NCBI GenBank assembly: GCA_016212925.1
Contig: JACRDF010000047.1
Coordinates: forward strand, 396,121-460,120
Length of the DNA: 64,000 nt
Source: Desulfomonile tiedjei
GTDB lineage: Bacteria > Desulfobacterota > Desulfomonilia > Desulfomonilales > Desulfomonilaceae
Reading direction: 5' to 3'
Positions 24,248-33,921 of this stretch are shown piece by piece. Each line of letters starts with the position of its first letter. Within the stretch, counting starts at the first letter, position 1. Below the pieces are notes generated by a model. The model was not told where the DNA came from, made no database searches, and worked only from the letters and a program-made list of their open reading frames with translations. The position numbers and the translations under genes were made by a program.

Positions 24248-25810
24248 TCACGCACCCGTGGCGCTTCGTTTGCGGATCTCGTCACGGAGCATGAACATAT
24301 TAGCGGCGAAGGAGCAATTCTCCAGGTATCGGACCAGCCTGCTCGGGTTCTTCTTTCGCACCACGAAAATTTTTCTCCAGAATTGGACCGCGGTTGAGGG
24401 ACGCAGTCCCAGCATTTGGATAAGCTTGCTGAAGATCGTCAGGTTCTGCATCCTTTTGTTCCACGGGGTGCTCGGATTCTTACGGGCGTTGGTGGAAGGA
24501 TCGGCCGGCTCCATCCCCATTGCCCGACGAGTAGGTCGCATGGACAGACAGGAGCGGGATATTCGCTCCAGACAGCCGTTCGGCTCGTACAATTGGGCCC
24601 ATGCGTCGGCCCACTCCTGCATTATCTCTTCCACAGGGCGACTCGGAACAAAATTCATCCGCGAAGCCAGGGTCTCCCCACTGGTAATTTCGGGCCGAAG
24701 CCTGCCTTCTTCCAGCAATCGATTCCATAGCTTGGTGTTCGGCAGGGCTTGCAAGACGTTGACGAATACCAGCCCAAGGCCCGCAGCTTGTACAAGGTCC
24801 AGAATACGTTGCTGGACTCCCGATTCCTCGCCGTCGAATCCGATAACAAAGCTCGCAATTACTGTCAGCCCGCGGTCGTTCAAGGCGTGGAGCGAGTCCA
24901 CGACCGGGTTGTCAATGTTTTGCATCTTGCGGTTGCGGGCCAGGACCGCCTGATCAGGCGATTCCACCCCAACGAGCACATAGGAAAAATTCGCTTCGGT
25001 CATAAGATCGATCAGATCGGGGTCCTGGCCCAGATTGATGGATGCCTGGGTTGCGAATGAGAAGGGCTCGCCTCGAGATTTGCTCCATGCGACGATCTCC
25101 CGTAGAATGGGCTGAGCGCGGGATTTGCTACCTATGAAGTTGTCATCACTTACGAATACCAGGCCCGTCCAGCCGAGACGATGGAGCGATTCCAGTTCCG
25201 CAACCACTTGGTCAGGAGTTTTGTAGCGCATTTTCCTGCCATAGAGATTCACAACGTCGCAGAATTCGCATTCAAAAGGACATCCTCGAGATGTCTGTAC
25301 GGCCATGGAAAGGTAGTTGGAGAGGTTCAGTAGGTCGTACCGAGGAGTTGGGGATGTGGTAACGTCCGGCTTGTCAGGAGCTTGGATCACTTTTCCGGTT
25401 TGCCTGGCTGTTATGGCCTCCAATATTTCTTCGCGGATAGTCTCGGCCTCCCCGCGGACGAGCACATCCGCTCCCGCCTCCAACACCGGCTCAGGGACAG
25501 AGGTCACGTATGCCCCGCCGCAGACCACAAATTTTCCTCGCGACTTGGCTTCACGTACAAGAGCCAACATACCCTGGCTTTGGAGAATCATTCCCGAAAT
25601 TAGGACGACGTCCGCCCATTTCCAGTCCGCTTCCGACAGATCGGTGCAATTGAGATCGACAAGTTTCGGTTCCCAATCTTCCGGCAACATGGCCGCGATG
25701 GTAATTAGCCCCAGCGGTGGGGTGAAGGACTTGGCTCCGATGTTGTTGCAACTCTTGGAAAAAGACATCAATGAAAGCGGCAAATCCGGATACAACAACA
25801 GTACTTTCAT
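24248..25810 (-). CDS. B12-binding-domain radical SAM protein (DUF4070 type)
   Basis: A 520-residue protein. The N-terminal B12-binding-like domain covers about 1-145 (MKVLLLYPDLPLSL, then VVLISGMILQSQ and VVCGGAYVT). The radical SAM cluster is CPFECEFCDVVNLYG at about 175-189, followed by a TIM-barrel with SFATQASINL and YVLVGVESPD. The C-terminal DUF4070-type extension starts after about 380. This is the family that includes HpnP-like lipid C-methylases, though many members do other chemistry. It may share a transcript with the membrane methyltransferase. Confidence 0.85.
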   Translation of the reverse strand: MKVLLLYPDLPLSLMSFSKSCNNIGAKSFTPPLGLITIAAMLPEDWEPKLVDLNCTDLSEADWKWADVVLISGMILQSQGMLALVREAKSRGKFVVCGGAYVTSVPEPVLEAGADVLVRGEAETIREEILEAITARQTGKVIQAPDKPDVTTSPTPRYDLLNLSNYLSMAVQTSRGCPFECEFCDVVNLYGRKMRYKTPDQVVAELESLHRLGWTGLVFVSDDNFIGSKSRAQPILREIVAWSKSRGEPFSFATQASINLGQDPDLIDLMTEANFSYVLVGVESPDQAVLARNRKMQNIDNPVVDSLHALNDRGLTVIASFVIGFDGEESGVQQRILDLVQAAGLGLVFVNVLQALPNTKLWNRLLEEGRLRPEITSGETLASRMNFVPSRPVEEIMQEWADAWAQLYEPNGCLERISRSCLSMRPTRRAMGMEPADPSTNARKNPSTPWNKRMQNLTIFSKLIQMLGLRPSTAVQFWRKIFVVRKKNPSRLVRYLENCSFAANMFMLRDEIRKRSATGA

Positions 25811-26108
25811 GGTTACTCTCCCCCTGATAGCAATTCGCAGCGACTATATGAATCCGGTTCACAATCTGCGACCGTACGACGAAGCACTGAAATTGAGACA
25901 ATCGCTTCGCAGAGATTGGCCGGCAAGCGCAAGGCCCTGGGATACCGCCTGGTCTTTACGCGAGCGCGAAGCCCAACCTTCGTAGCGCCTGCATCTTGCC
26001 GGTAGTTCTGGTTGGCTCTTTACGCGAGCGCGAAACCCCACAGCGAATTGCCATTTTCAATGCGCAGCCGTAATTACCCCCTCCATGGCTCCACAGGAGC
26101 CGCCGATC

Positions 26109-26312
26109 TTACCGGCCCGGCGTATGTACACCCCAAGAAAACTTGCCGGATTTGCCATTACTAGGGCACGGCGTTGAAGCAGGCCCGATCTCGGAGACCA
26201 GAGATCTCCCGATTTCCCTCACCATTCTCTCAGCCTCTGCAACGCACAGTATAACATTGTCAATAGCTTCAATTTTTTTCTGATAAGCGCTGAATTCGGA
26301 ATTCGATTTCAT
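26109..26312 (-). CDS. Short hypothetical ORF, doubtful
   Basis: A 67-residue frame starting MKSNSEFSAYQKKIEAIDNV with an amphipathic helix (AEAERMVREIGRSLVSEIG). No good ribosome site and no family. It lies in the 610-bp gap 25811-26420. That gap also carries a 21-bp direct repeat, CTTTACGCGAGCGCGAA plus GCCC or ACCC, at 25954-25974 and 26018-26038. Confidence 0.3.
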   Translation of the reverse strand: MKSNSEFSAYQKKIEAIDNVILCVAEAERMVREIGRSLVSEIGPASTPCPSNGKSGKFSWGVHTPGR

Positions 26313-26420
26313 CTTGCACCATTGGATCGAACCTTTATTATACTTCCTGACGAACCACAATATCAAAGTGCTTTGGGAGGGCGGGTGCCGTCCGCGGAGA
26401 AGTCTTATCCCAGATCGGTA

Positions 26421-29192
26421 CTATCCCGCGACCCTCACCGCATTGAGGAGCCCCTTCAGTTCCGATTCCTTTCCGAGATGCACCCGGATGATTCGCCGGC
26501 CTTTGTTTTTCAATGCCTCGTAGTCGCCGATAGATTGAGCGGACTTTAGCACGGAGAATGAATAAGGCTCTCCGGGAATAGGAACGTCCTCTTCGTCCTC
26601 TGATGTGACCAATATGTACACCCCTTTGTCCGGCCCTCCTTTGTGAATCTGGCCTGTGGAATGCAGATATCGTGGGCCGAAGCCCAAAGTCGTGGCAACC
26701 TTGAACTTGTCTCTAAACTCCTCCCTCACGGCTTGGAGGATGTCAATGTTTTCGGTCCTCGGCCGGATAAAAGCATTGATCGCCACATAGTCCGCCGGTT
26801 TGATGGACGCTACAAATTTTCCCAGGGCCGAGGTCAAACCAGGATCTCCGACCGCAACCTTCTCGCCGTCGGGTATTTTGTTCTCCTTCTTGTACGCTTC
26901 AAGCAGCCTCTTGGTGATATCTTTAGATTCCTGGACGTTCGGCTCGTCGAAAGGGTTTACCTTGAGAATCGCGCCGGCAACAGCCGTGGCAAATTCCCAC
27001 CTGAACATCTCCCGGCCGATATCGTAAGCCGAGTGTAATCGCTGGGTTACTACCGGCTGCCCTGATTTCTCCAGCGCGGAAATATGCTCGTCATAGGAAG
27101 TGTCACCATCCAGCCGCGAGTATACGAAAAGGCGATCATGGCCGTAAGCATCGGGATGACCGACCGGTTCTCCGGCTACCGGAATGACACCTCTGCCTTC
27201 CTTGCCCGTGCTTTCGGCCACGAGCTGCTCCAGCCAGGTGCCGAAGCCACTCAATGCAGGGGAGATGATGAGCGTCAATTTGTCTTTGTCCGCCAGTGCA
27301 AGCTCCCCCATTATAACCCCCAACCAGGTGCCGGGGCTTTCCAGCGAAGGGACCTCCGGGCCGGAGGCCTCTACTGCCTGAGCGGCCCTCATCAAGAAAC
27401 GATCCAATTCCATCCCGATGAGAGCAGCGGGCACCAAGCCGAAATAGGACAAAGCACTGAACCTTCCCCCTATATTTGGAGGGTTGAGAAAGACCCTCCG
27501 GAATCCGTGTTCGGATGCCATCTTGCCAAGGCCTGTTCCGGGATCCGTGATTGCGATGAAGCTCTTACCCGCGTCAGGTCCCAAGGCCTGCTCCATCCTT
27601 GCACGAAAGTACTTGTACAAGGACATCACCTCTATGGTGCCGCCCGATTTGCTGGACACGATAAAGAGGGTCCGTTTGAGATCCAGGTTGCGGTCCACAT
27701 CCAGAATTGTGCCAGGGACCGTTGTATCGAGCACCTTTAGATCGAGATATCCGTCAGCAGCGCCAAAGCAATCGGCAAACACTTCGGAAGCTAAACTGCT
27801 GCCTCCCATTCCGAGGAGAACCGCGGTGGTGAACCCGGATGACCTTATCTCGTCAGCAAAGTCCTTGAGGCGCTGCTTCTCGCCTATCATAGTCTCGACC
27901 GCCTGGAGCCAGCCGAGCCTCTGACCGATCGCGCTCCGAACATCAGGATCCCCGGCCCACAGGGCTGTGTCGCCGGTCCAAAGACTCTCAGTGGTCTTGT
28001 CCGCGTCGAGTCTCGCGAGCGTTGCGTCCACCCGGGGCTGAAGCGCACCCAGCGAAGCCGATCGGTGGCCCCAGCCGCGTAGCAGCCGGGTTCTCTTTTT
28101 TTCAATCTCCTTGAGAAGCATGTCGTAGGAATCCGCAAACGCTTTGACTCCGTTTTCAAGGAGTTGATCCATGATTTCGCCGATGTTGATGCCCATTGCC
28201 TCCAGTTGTCCAAAGACCTCACGAGCCTCATCCACACCTTCTTCGATGCGAACAGCGGGTGTTCCGTGGTCCTTGTACGCCTCCAGGGTGACATGCGGCA
28301 TGGTGTTGACAGTGTCCTGCCCGATCAGAGGGTCCACATAATAGGTGTCAGGGTACGAAGGATTCTTGGTGCTGGTGCTTGCCCAAAGGACCCTCTGGGG
28401 CCTCGCGCCGCGACTCTTCAGGGAGGCAAAACGCTCTCCGTAGAAAATCTCCTTAAACAGCGCATAAGCCATCTTGGCGTTAGCGATGGCTGCTTTCCCC
28501 ACTAATTCTGAAGCCAGACTCTTGAAGTTGGGATCGGTTATCTCCTCCAGCCTTTCGTCAACCATGGAGTCCACCCGGCTGACAAAGAACGACGCCACAG
28601 AAGCGATTTGGCCGGGGTTGCCTCCTGAAGCCACCCACTCTTCCATGCCCTCCACATAGGCCATGGCTGCATTGAGATATTGTTCAAGGGAGAAGATCAG
28701 AGTGATGTTGATATTGATGCCGGATGCGATTAGATCCTTGACTGCCAGCAGCCCTTGAGGTGTGGCCGGGACCTTGATCATAAGGTTTTTTCTGTTCACC
28801 AGCTCGAATAGGCGCCTCACCTGCTCCAAAGTTCCCGCCGTGTCGTAGGCAAGTCGTGGAGAGACTTCCAGGCTCACATAGCCGTCCATGCCTGAGGTTT
28901 CGTCGTAAACTCCCTTTAGCAGGTCCGCGGCCTCACGGATGTCTTCTATAGCCAAGCTCTCGTAAATGGCCTCTACATCTCTGCCCTGGTCCACCAAGAC
29001 GTGCAAATCATTGTCGTAGGTCTTTTCGCTGGAAATCGCTTTTTGGAATATGGTCGGGTTGGAAGTTACCCCTCGGACTCCGTCCTCATGCACAAGCCTA
29101 CCCAGCATGCCTGACCGCAACAATTCGCGGCCGAGGTTGTCATACCAAACAGATTGTCCAAGGAAACTCAGCTCTACCAATGGATTGGTCAT
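26421..29192 (-). CDS. Bifunctional transaldolase / glucose-6-phosphate isomerase
   Basis: A 923-residue fusion. The transaldolase half (about 1-370) shows VRGVTSNPTIFQKAIS, the Schiff-base lysine in MIKVPATPQG and GININITLIFS. The isomerase half (about 400-923) shows GMGGSSLASEVF, IVSSKSGGTIEV, and the C-terminal GPRYLHSTGQIHKGG. It would link the pentose phosphate pathway and glycolysis in one polypeptide. ATG 29190-29192 is chosen because the family begins NPLVELSFLGQSVWYDNL; the frame is open to 29282. Such Tal-Pgi fusions are known in several bacterial groups. Confidence 0.95.
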   Translation of the reverse strand: MTNPLVELSFLGQSVWYDNLGRELLRSGMLGRLVHEDGVRGVTSNPTIFQKAISSEKTYDNDLHVLVDQGRDVEAIYESLAIEDIREAADLLKGVYDETSGMDGYVSLEVSPRLAYDTAGTLEQVRRLFELVNRKNLMIKVPATPQGLLAVKDLIASGININITLIFSLEQYLNAAMAYVEGMEEWVASGGNPGQIASVASFFVSRVDSMVDERLEEITDPNFKSLASELVGKAAIANAKMAYALFKEIFYGERFASLKSRGARPQRVLWASTSTKNPSYPDTYYVDPLIGQDTVNTMPHVTLEAYKDHGTPAVRIEEGVDEAREVFGQLEAMGINIGEIMDQLLENGVKAFADSYDMLLKEIEKKRTRLLRGWGHRSASLGALQPRVDATLARLDADKTTESLWTGDTALWAGDPDVRSAIGQRLGWLQAVETMIGEKQRLKDFADEIRSSGFTTAVLLGMGGSSLASEVFADCFGAADGYLDLKVLDTTVPGTILDVDRNLDLKRTLFIVSSKSGGTIEVMSLYKYFRARMEQALGPDAGKSFIAITDPGTGLGKMASEHGFRRVFLNPPNIGGRFSALSYFGLVPAALIGMELDRFLMRAAQAVEASGPEVPSLESPGTWLGVIMGELALADKDKLTLIISPALSGFGTWLEQLVAESTGKEGRGVIPVAGEPVGHPDAYGHDRLFVYSRLDGDTSYDEHISALEKSGQPVVTQRLHSAYDIGREMFRWEFATAVAGAILKVNPFDEPNVQESKDITKRLLEAYKKENKIPDGEKVAVGDPGLTSALGKFVASIKPADYVAINAFIRPRTENIDILQAVREEFRDKFKVATTLGFGPRYLHSTGQIHKGGPDKGVYILVTSEDEEDVPIPGEPYSFSVLKSAQSIGDYEALKNKGRRIIRVHLGKESELKGLLNAVRVAG

Positions 29193-29307
29193 CAAAAGCC
29201 CCCGCGTGGTGCTGCTTACCTTCAGATTGGACTTGACATAAAGGATGCAAGTGACTAACAATGAGCATGCTCGATCATACACGAATCGAGAGGCATCGAC
29301 AACGGAG

Positions 29308-29493
29308 ATGCACGCCGGTGTTGAAATGGACCTGAAGGAATACTTGGAGATTCAACGGCGCGAAATAGAGCGCCACAAATGGATCGAGTCGGAGAAAGCA
29401 GGCAGAGACCTCGGAATGGACGCGGCCATTGATTGGATCTTGAAGTACGCGGACGTATTCAGCGACAATCTCGGCAAGCAATCGGAATCTTGA
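29308..29493 (+). CDS. Small conserved-looking acidic/helical protein
   Basis: A 61-residue frame whose core DLKEYLEIQRREIERHKW and AGRDLGMDAAIDWILKYA is strongly helical. I believe similar short proteins occur in other Desulfobacterota, but cannot verify it here. Start is uncertain: ATG 29308 or 29326. It is divergent from tal-pgi, 115 bp from its start. Confidence 0.55.
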   Translation: MHAGVEMDLKEYLEIQRREIERHKWIESEKAGRDLGMDAAIDWILKYADVFSDNLGKQSES

Positions 29494-29668
29494 GTTAACT
29501 GCACTTAGACTCCCTTCCTCCTCTTGTCCCGAGCGGCAGACGCTAAAGGTTTATGCCGCGCAGCACCTGTCTATAATCCCCATCAATTTCCATAGATTTG
29601 GTTCCTCCGCGCTACTGCCCTTATCCAAAGTGCTTTCCCCTTGGACGGCCTGGTTTTCTCTCGAATCT

Positions 29669-30481
29669 CTACTTGATCATCAGGAAATAAATCAAAGGGG
29701 CGATAGCCAACCGGTACCACGCGTACGGTGCTAAAGACCAACGCTGCACGAGACTGATGAAAGTCTTCACGGCCAGAGTGGCAGAAACAAAGGAGACAAC
29801 GAAGCCCACCGCGAAAAAGCCCAGATCGGAGAACGCCAGCAAATGCCATTCCTTGAAAAGATCGTACGAAGTAGCTGCGATCATGATGGGTACAGCGGCC
29901 ACAAAGGAGTATTCCGCCGCCACTTTTCTGTCGAGGCCCGAAAATAAACCGCCAATAATTGAGGACGCGGACCGGGACATCCCCGGCCATAAGGCAAGAC
30001 ACTGGAACAAACCCACAGCCAGCGCTTGCTTGTACGTCAGCCCGTCGAGATCCTTGACGCCGGAGTCAGGTTTGAACTTCTCCGCGAGAAGTATCCCGAT
30101 TCCCCCTACGCCCAGCGCCCAAGCCACGGTCATCGGAGAAAACAGATAGGTCTTAATCATTCGATGAGCCAGAAATCCGGCTATCAGTGCGGGAAGTGTG
30201 GTTATGGCGAGGAGCGCCAGGCCCTTCCAGCCGGCAAAGCCGTGTTCCACTCTGCTATTCTCGCCATTGAATGGAATGAGTGCTGTGAACCTGTTCCAAT
30301 ACAGGACTACCACGGCAAGAATCGCCCCCAACTGTATGAACACCTCAAAGGCCGATGCCTTTTGGCCCGAAAAATTCAGCAAATTTCCTGCCACAATCAG
30401 ATGGCCGGTAGACGAAACAGGCAAGTACTCAGTCAGCCCCTCGACTATTCCTAGTACGCCTGCGACCCAAAGATCACTCAT
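29669..30481 (-). CDS. uppP: Undecaprenyl-diphosphatase
   Basis: A 270-residue BacA-type membrane phosphatase that recycles the lipid carrier of peptidoglycan synthesis. Active-site motifs are EGLTEYLPVSSTGHL (about 14-28) and PGMSRSASSIIGGLFSG (about 163-180). It has about eight membrane segments. The ATG at 30479-30481 has AGAGGA six bases upstream. Confidence 0.96.
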   Translation of the reverse strand: MSDLWVAGVLGIVEGLTEYLPVSSTGHLIVAGNLLNFSGQKASAFEVFIQLGAILAVVVLYWNRFTALIPFNGENSRVEHGFAGWKGLALLAITTLPALIAGFLAHRMIKTYLFSPMTVAWALGVGGIGILLAEKFKPDSGVKDLDGLTYKQALAVGLFQCLALWPGMSRSASSIIGGLFSGLDRKVAAEYSFVAAVPIMIAATSYDLFKEWHLLAFSDLGFFAVGFVVSFVSATLAVKTFISLVQRWSLAPYAWYRLAIAPLIYFLMIK

Positions 30482-30576
30482 CAAGAATCCTCTGGTTCAA
30501 AACCGCTGCCAAAAGCGGCTCCGTAAAGATTGCTGTCAACGACCACGATGGGCAGCGAGCGGCCGAACGCCCGCGT

Positions 30577-30600
30577 GGGGGCACGGTACGCCGTGCCCCC
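30577..30600 (-). terminator. Hairpin between the FKBP gene and uppP
   Basis: GGGGGCACGG and CCGTGCCCCC form a perfect 10-bp stem with a TACG loop, 66 bp downstream of the FKBP stop on the minus strand. No U-tract follows, so it may be a repeat rather than a true terminator. Confidence 0.4.
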
Positions 30601-30665
30601 GGCGGCTCTAATTCGCAACACGTTTGACTGGATCTCGATGCCTCAGCATGCAGACGACGCGTCCC

Positions 30666-31088
30666 TCACTTGGCCTCGATCAACTCCACATCAAAGATGA
30701 GGGTGGCGTTGGGAGGTATTACTCCTCCTGCGCCCTGTGCGCCGTAACCCAATTGCGGGGGAATGGTCAATTTCGCGCGGCTACCGACTTTAAGGAGCCC
30801 TATTCCTTCATCCCATCCTCGGATGACCCGGCCCGCGCCCAACGGGAAACTGAACGGCTCGTTGCGGTCCCTGGAACTGTCGAACTTCTTCCCGTCTTCC
30901 AGGGTCCCGGTGTAATGCACTACTACGGTTTGCCCGCTTTTGGGCACCGGACCGTTGCCCTCTTTAAGGACCTCCACCTTCAAACCCGAGGGGGTGGTGA
31001 AGGCTTGAGCCGCGTGACTAACCGTCGTGGCCAATAAAAAAAGACATCCCGAGAATAGAGCCATTGAAAGTAAGCTTATTTTCAACAC
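30666..31088 (-). CDS. FKBP-type peptidyl-prolyl cis-trans isomerase, exported
   Basis: A 140-residue protein: signal peptide ([20 protein letters not shown], cut after AHA or SHA), then one FKBP domain. Signature residues are [33 protein letters not shown] and [20 protein letters not shown]. It folds proline-containing proteins in the periplasm. The start is GTG 31086-31088 or the adjacent TTG, both behind AAGGAG. A Cys in the leader (FSGC) could make it a lipoprotein, but signal peptidase I cleavage at SHA|A fits better. Confidence 0.92.
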   Translation of the reverse strand: MLKISLLSMALFSGCLFLLATTVSHAAQAFTTPSGLKVEVLKEGNGPVPKSGQTVVVHYTGTLEDGKKFDSSRDRNEPFSFPLGAGRVIRGWDEGIGLLKVGSRAKLTIPPQLGYGAQGAGGVIPPNATLIFDVELIEAK

Positions 31089-31291
31089 AAACTCCTTTTC
31101 TGAATTGAATTCGATCTTTGCCTCTTATCAGGCGTTTTTCAGCATGTCCAGGCAATTTTGCCCTCATTGGGCAGGACCCAAAAGGTTCCGAGCAACATAC
31201 GCTTGTTACAACCGAGCAATATCACATCGTGGAAGGGAACGTTCAAACGTAGACCTCGCGTAATGCTTGTCAGAGCCGGATTTGATAACGG

Positions 31292-31579
31292 CTAAGAAGA
31301 TTTCTTTTTCGGCTTGGTTTTTGATGGGGCTTGGCGGGACTTGGAGGTATCCCATTCGCCGGAAATGGATGGGTCTATGCCCTCCTGTGCCATCCGAGCC
31401 ATTTCACCGATGTTTATCGTTTGCGTGTCTCCGACAGTGAGGCCCGGGGTGTCTTTTTCATGCTGGCCGACAGTCTCCCCGCAATGGGGACAGGTCTCCT
31501 TCCCCGACTCCAATTGTGCCGTCGTCAATTTCAAACGTTTCCCACAAGAACACGTCCAAATCTTCATATTCTCGTTCAT
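31292..31579 (-). CDS. Small zinc-ribbon protein
   Basis: A 95-residue protein. CSCGKRLKLTTAQL followed by TCPHCGETV gives two CxC/CxxC knuckles spaced like a zinc ribbon (about residues 9-34). The tail is acidic then lysine-rich (KTKPKKKSS). Start is ATG 31577-31579, with a second ATG four codons on. Its role is unknown. Confidence 0.6.
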   Translation of the reverse strand: MNENMKIWTCSCGKRLKLTTAQLESGKETCPHCGETVGQHEKDTPGLTVGDTQTINIGEMARMAQEGIDPSISGEWDTSKSRQAPSKTKPKKKSS

Positions 31580-31697
31580 TTTGCCGCCCGCTGCCTTCGG
31601 AGGTCGTCCCGGCAAAGGGAATGCCTCCCATTATCGTTCAAATATCCTAAGCCATTTCCAACCAATGTGACACACCTTAATAATCTAGGCCCGCGGC

Positions 31698-33164
31698 TCA
31701 AAACAGGGTAGGGAATGTCACTCTCCCAGGTGACTGCGAGGACAGGAGGCATTCCATGGCCTTCTTTACTCCTTTATCGTCTTCGAGTTCAGCTAGCTTC
31801 AACAGGTCCACCCGTTGTTTGCCCATCCCTTCCGCGGTGACCTCTTCCATGATGTCGGGTTCGAGGCCCTTACCTTCTATATCACGACCGTCGGGCGTGT
31901 AATAGTGTGCCGTGGTCAGCCGGAGGGCAGACCCGTTCCGTAGAGGGTACACCGCCTGAACTGAAGCCTTGCCGAAGCTTTTCTCTCCGACCACCCGGAC
32001 ATCCGGCCGACCCTGGAGCGCGCCGGCCAAGATCTCCGAAGCACTTGCCGTGCCTTTGTTAATCAGGACAACAATCGGCACTCGAGGAGAATTAGTCTTG
32101 GGGCTGGCTGCAAATTCTCGATTCAGCTGCCGGTTGCGGCCTCGGATAGAGGTTATGGTTCCTGAAGGCAAGAACTGGTCAGCCACGTCGATGGCCTCGT
32201 CGAAAAGACCCCCTGGATTGTCGCGAAGGTCAAGGATGAGACCTTTCGGGTTTTCCTTGCCGCGAACCGACATACGGCTCAAAACCTTTCTGACCTCATC
32301 AGCGGTGTCTTGTTGAAAGTTAACGATTCTCAAGTATCCTATGCCTGAGCCAAGATTCAGATATCGAACCGGAGGAATGTGAATCACCTGGCGGCGAATC
32401 CGCACGCGACGGATTGCTCCGGATCGACCGTCCCGAACTGCGACCGACATGACCGATCCGGCGGGCCCTCGGACTTTGCGCAAGACTTCCAATAAAGGCA
32501 GCCCGTGGAGCTGTTGGCCGTCGATCTCGACAATGGTATCCCCGGCCTGTATGCCTGCCTTGAACGCGGGAGATCCTTCAAATGGAGAAATTACCACATA
32601 ATCCCCGTCTTTGGTGGTAACCACCATGCCCACTCCGCCGAATTTCCCGGAAGTCCCTATAGACAGTTCCTTGAGCATACCCGCGTCCAGCAGCCCCGAG
32701 TTGGGGTCCAGGCCTGGCAGCAAGGCATTCAGCACCATCCTGAAAACTTGGTCTTTGGGAATGCGGCAGCGGACCGCCACCCCCTGAACAAATGCCATGA
32801 GACAATCCCGCGGGTTGCGGTCACAGTCGCCGGGGAGCACAATTCCGTCCGCGCAAGGAGGCGGCAGAGTCAGTGTTAGCCTTGCAAGAGGACCGAGAAA
32901 GATTTCGTCGTCGGACAATTCCTCAACATAATTCTCTTTGACCAGTCGAATCGTATCTTCAAAGAATTGTGGAGCGCTGCCGTGAGAGGAACCACCTCTC
33001 GTAGCCCCCTGTTGGGCATCAACACGTTGCGCGACCGTAAAATCACTCAGGAGTAAAGGTCCGGCTCTGTGCCCTGACGGCTGGCGGCCTACTGTATCCG
33101 CGGCCGCCGGCAAGCAGAGCGTCAGCAAAAACAGCAGCCAGATTGAGCGATAATAACGAGGCAA
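31698..33164 (-). CDS. S41-family carboxy-terminal processing protease
   Basis: A 488-residue exported protease of the CtpA/Prc type. Signal peptide about 1-22 (SIWLLFLLTLCLPAAA). A PDZ domain covers about 165-250 (GKFGGVGMVV, IQAGDTIVEIDGQ). The S41 domain has the catalytic serine in GTASASEIL (about 371-379) and the lysine K399 in GEKSFGKAS. The start is a TTG with GGAAAAG upstream. It trims C-termini of envelope proteins. A Cys-containing insert near 104-133 is unusual. Confidence 0.9.
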   Translation of the reverse strand: MPRYYRSIWLLFLLTLCLPAAADTVGRQPSGHRAGPLLLSDFTVAQRVDAQQGATRGGSSHGSAPQFFEDTIRLVKENYVEELSDDEIFLGPLARLTLTLPPPCADGIVLPGDCDRNPRDCLMAFVQGVAVRCRIPKDQVFRMVLNALLPGLDPNSGLLDAGMLKELSIGTSGKFGGVGMVVTTKDGDYVVISPFEGSPAFKAGIQAGDTIVEIDGQQLHGLPLLEVLRKVRGPAGSVMSVAVRDGRSGAIRRVRIRRQVIHIPPVRYLNLGSGIGYLRIVNFQQDTADEVRKVLSRMSVRGKENPKGLILDLRDNPGGLFDEAIDVADQFLPSGTITSIRGRNRQLNREFAASPKTNSPRVPIVVLINKGTASASEILAGALQGRPDVRVVGEKSFGKASVQAVYPLRNGSALRLTTAHYYTPDGRDIEGKGLEPDIMEEVTAEGMGKQRVDLLKLAELEDDKGVKKAMECLLSSQSPGRVTFPTLF

Positions 33165-33243
33165 ATGCTTTTCCAGTCTTTCAAGTCAGGTACATGCGGT
33201 CGTCAATGAGCAACTCATCGGATTAGTCGTCTCGGCGACCACG

Positions 33244-33705
33244 TCAACGACTTGAATCCTGAGAAGAACGCACCGTGAGGACAGGGCAAGTTGCCTTCCT
33301 CACAACATTTTCCGCAGTGCTTCCCATGATCAAGTGCTTGATTCCGGTCCATCCGTGGGTACCCATTACAATTAATTGCATTTTCTCTTCTCGGGCGAAA
33401 CGGACGATTTCGGAAGCAGGGATGCCGACCCTGGAATACGTTCTGACTGATTTGAGTCCTCGGCGGCATTCCGCGCCAATGAGTTCAAGTGCCTTGTCAA
33501 CAGACTTCTGAATGCCTTCGAGGGCTGATCGTATGTCCAGCGGCACTTCTTCCTCCAAAGATGGATACCCTATCTGGGAGGAATTAATCACGTGGAGGAT
33601 CGCCAACTCCGAGGCAAAGGCCTGGGCGTAATCCACCGCGCACTGGCGAGCGGCCGTGGAATTCTCTGAGAAATCAGTGCTGAACAATATCTTTTTGGGC
33701 ACCAT
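33244..33705 (-). CDS. Universal stress protein (UspA family)
   Basis: A 153-residue single Usp domain. It starts VPKKILFSTDFSENS and ends with the ATP-binding block MGTHGWTGIKHLIMGSTAENV (near residues 113-133) and CPVLTVR. It is a cytosolic nucleotide-binding stress protein. ATG 33703-33705 is preferred over an ATG five codons earlier. Confidence 0.9.
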   Translation of the reverse strand: MVPKKILFSTDFSENSTAARQCAVDYAQAFASELAILHVINSSQIGYPSLEEEVPLDIRSALEGIQKSVDKALELIGAECRRGLKSVRTYSRVGIPASEIVRFAREEKMQLIVMGTHGWTGIKHLIMGSTAENVVRKATCPVLTVRSSQDSSR

Positions 33706-33921
33706 GTTCAACGACCTCATCCCTGGAGAGTTTTTTCCACTCCCGGACATCCTCTTTTATCAAATTAGAGCCTCTTGCCAAAGAGATCAAGCAAAGAACC
33801 CCCGTACATACGCGGCAGCCCAATTCCTCTGCTATAATTGCCTGGTGCTAATTTACCGGAGAAAATTGCCGCGAGCAATTCGCTGCGTTAGTGTGCAACT
33901 TGAGCCAAGCGTGAAATAACA

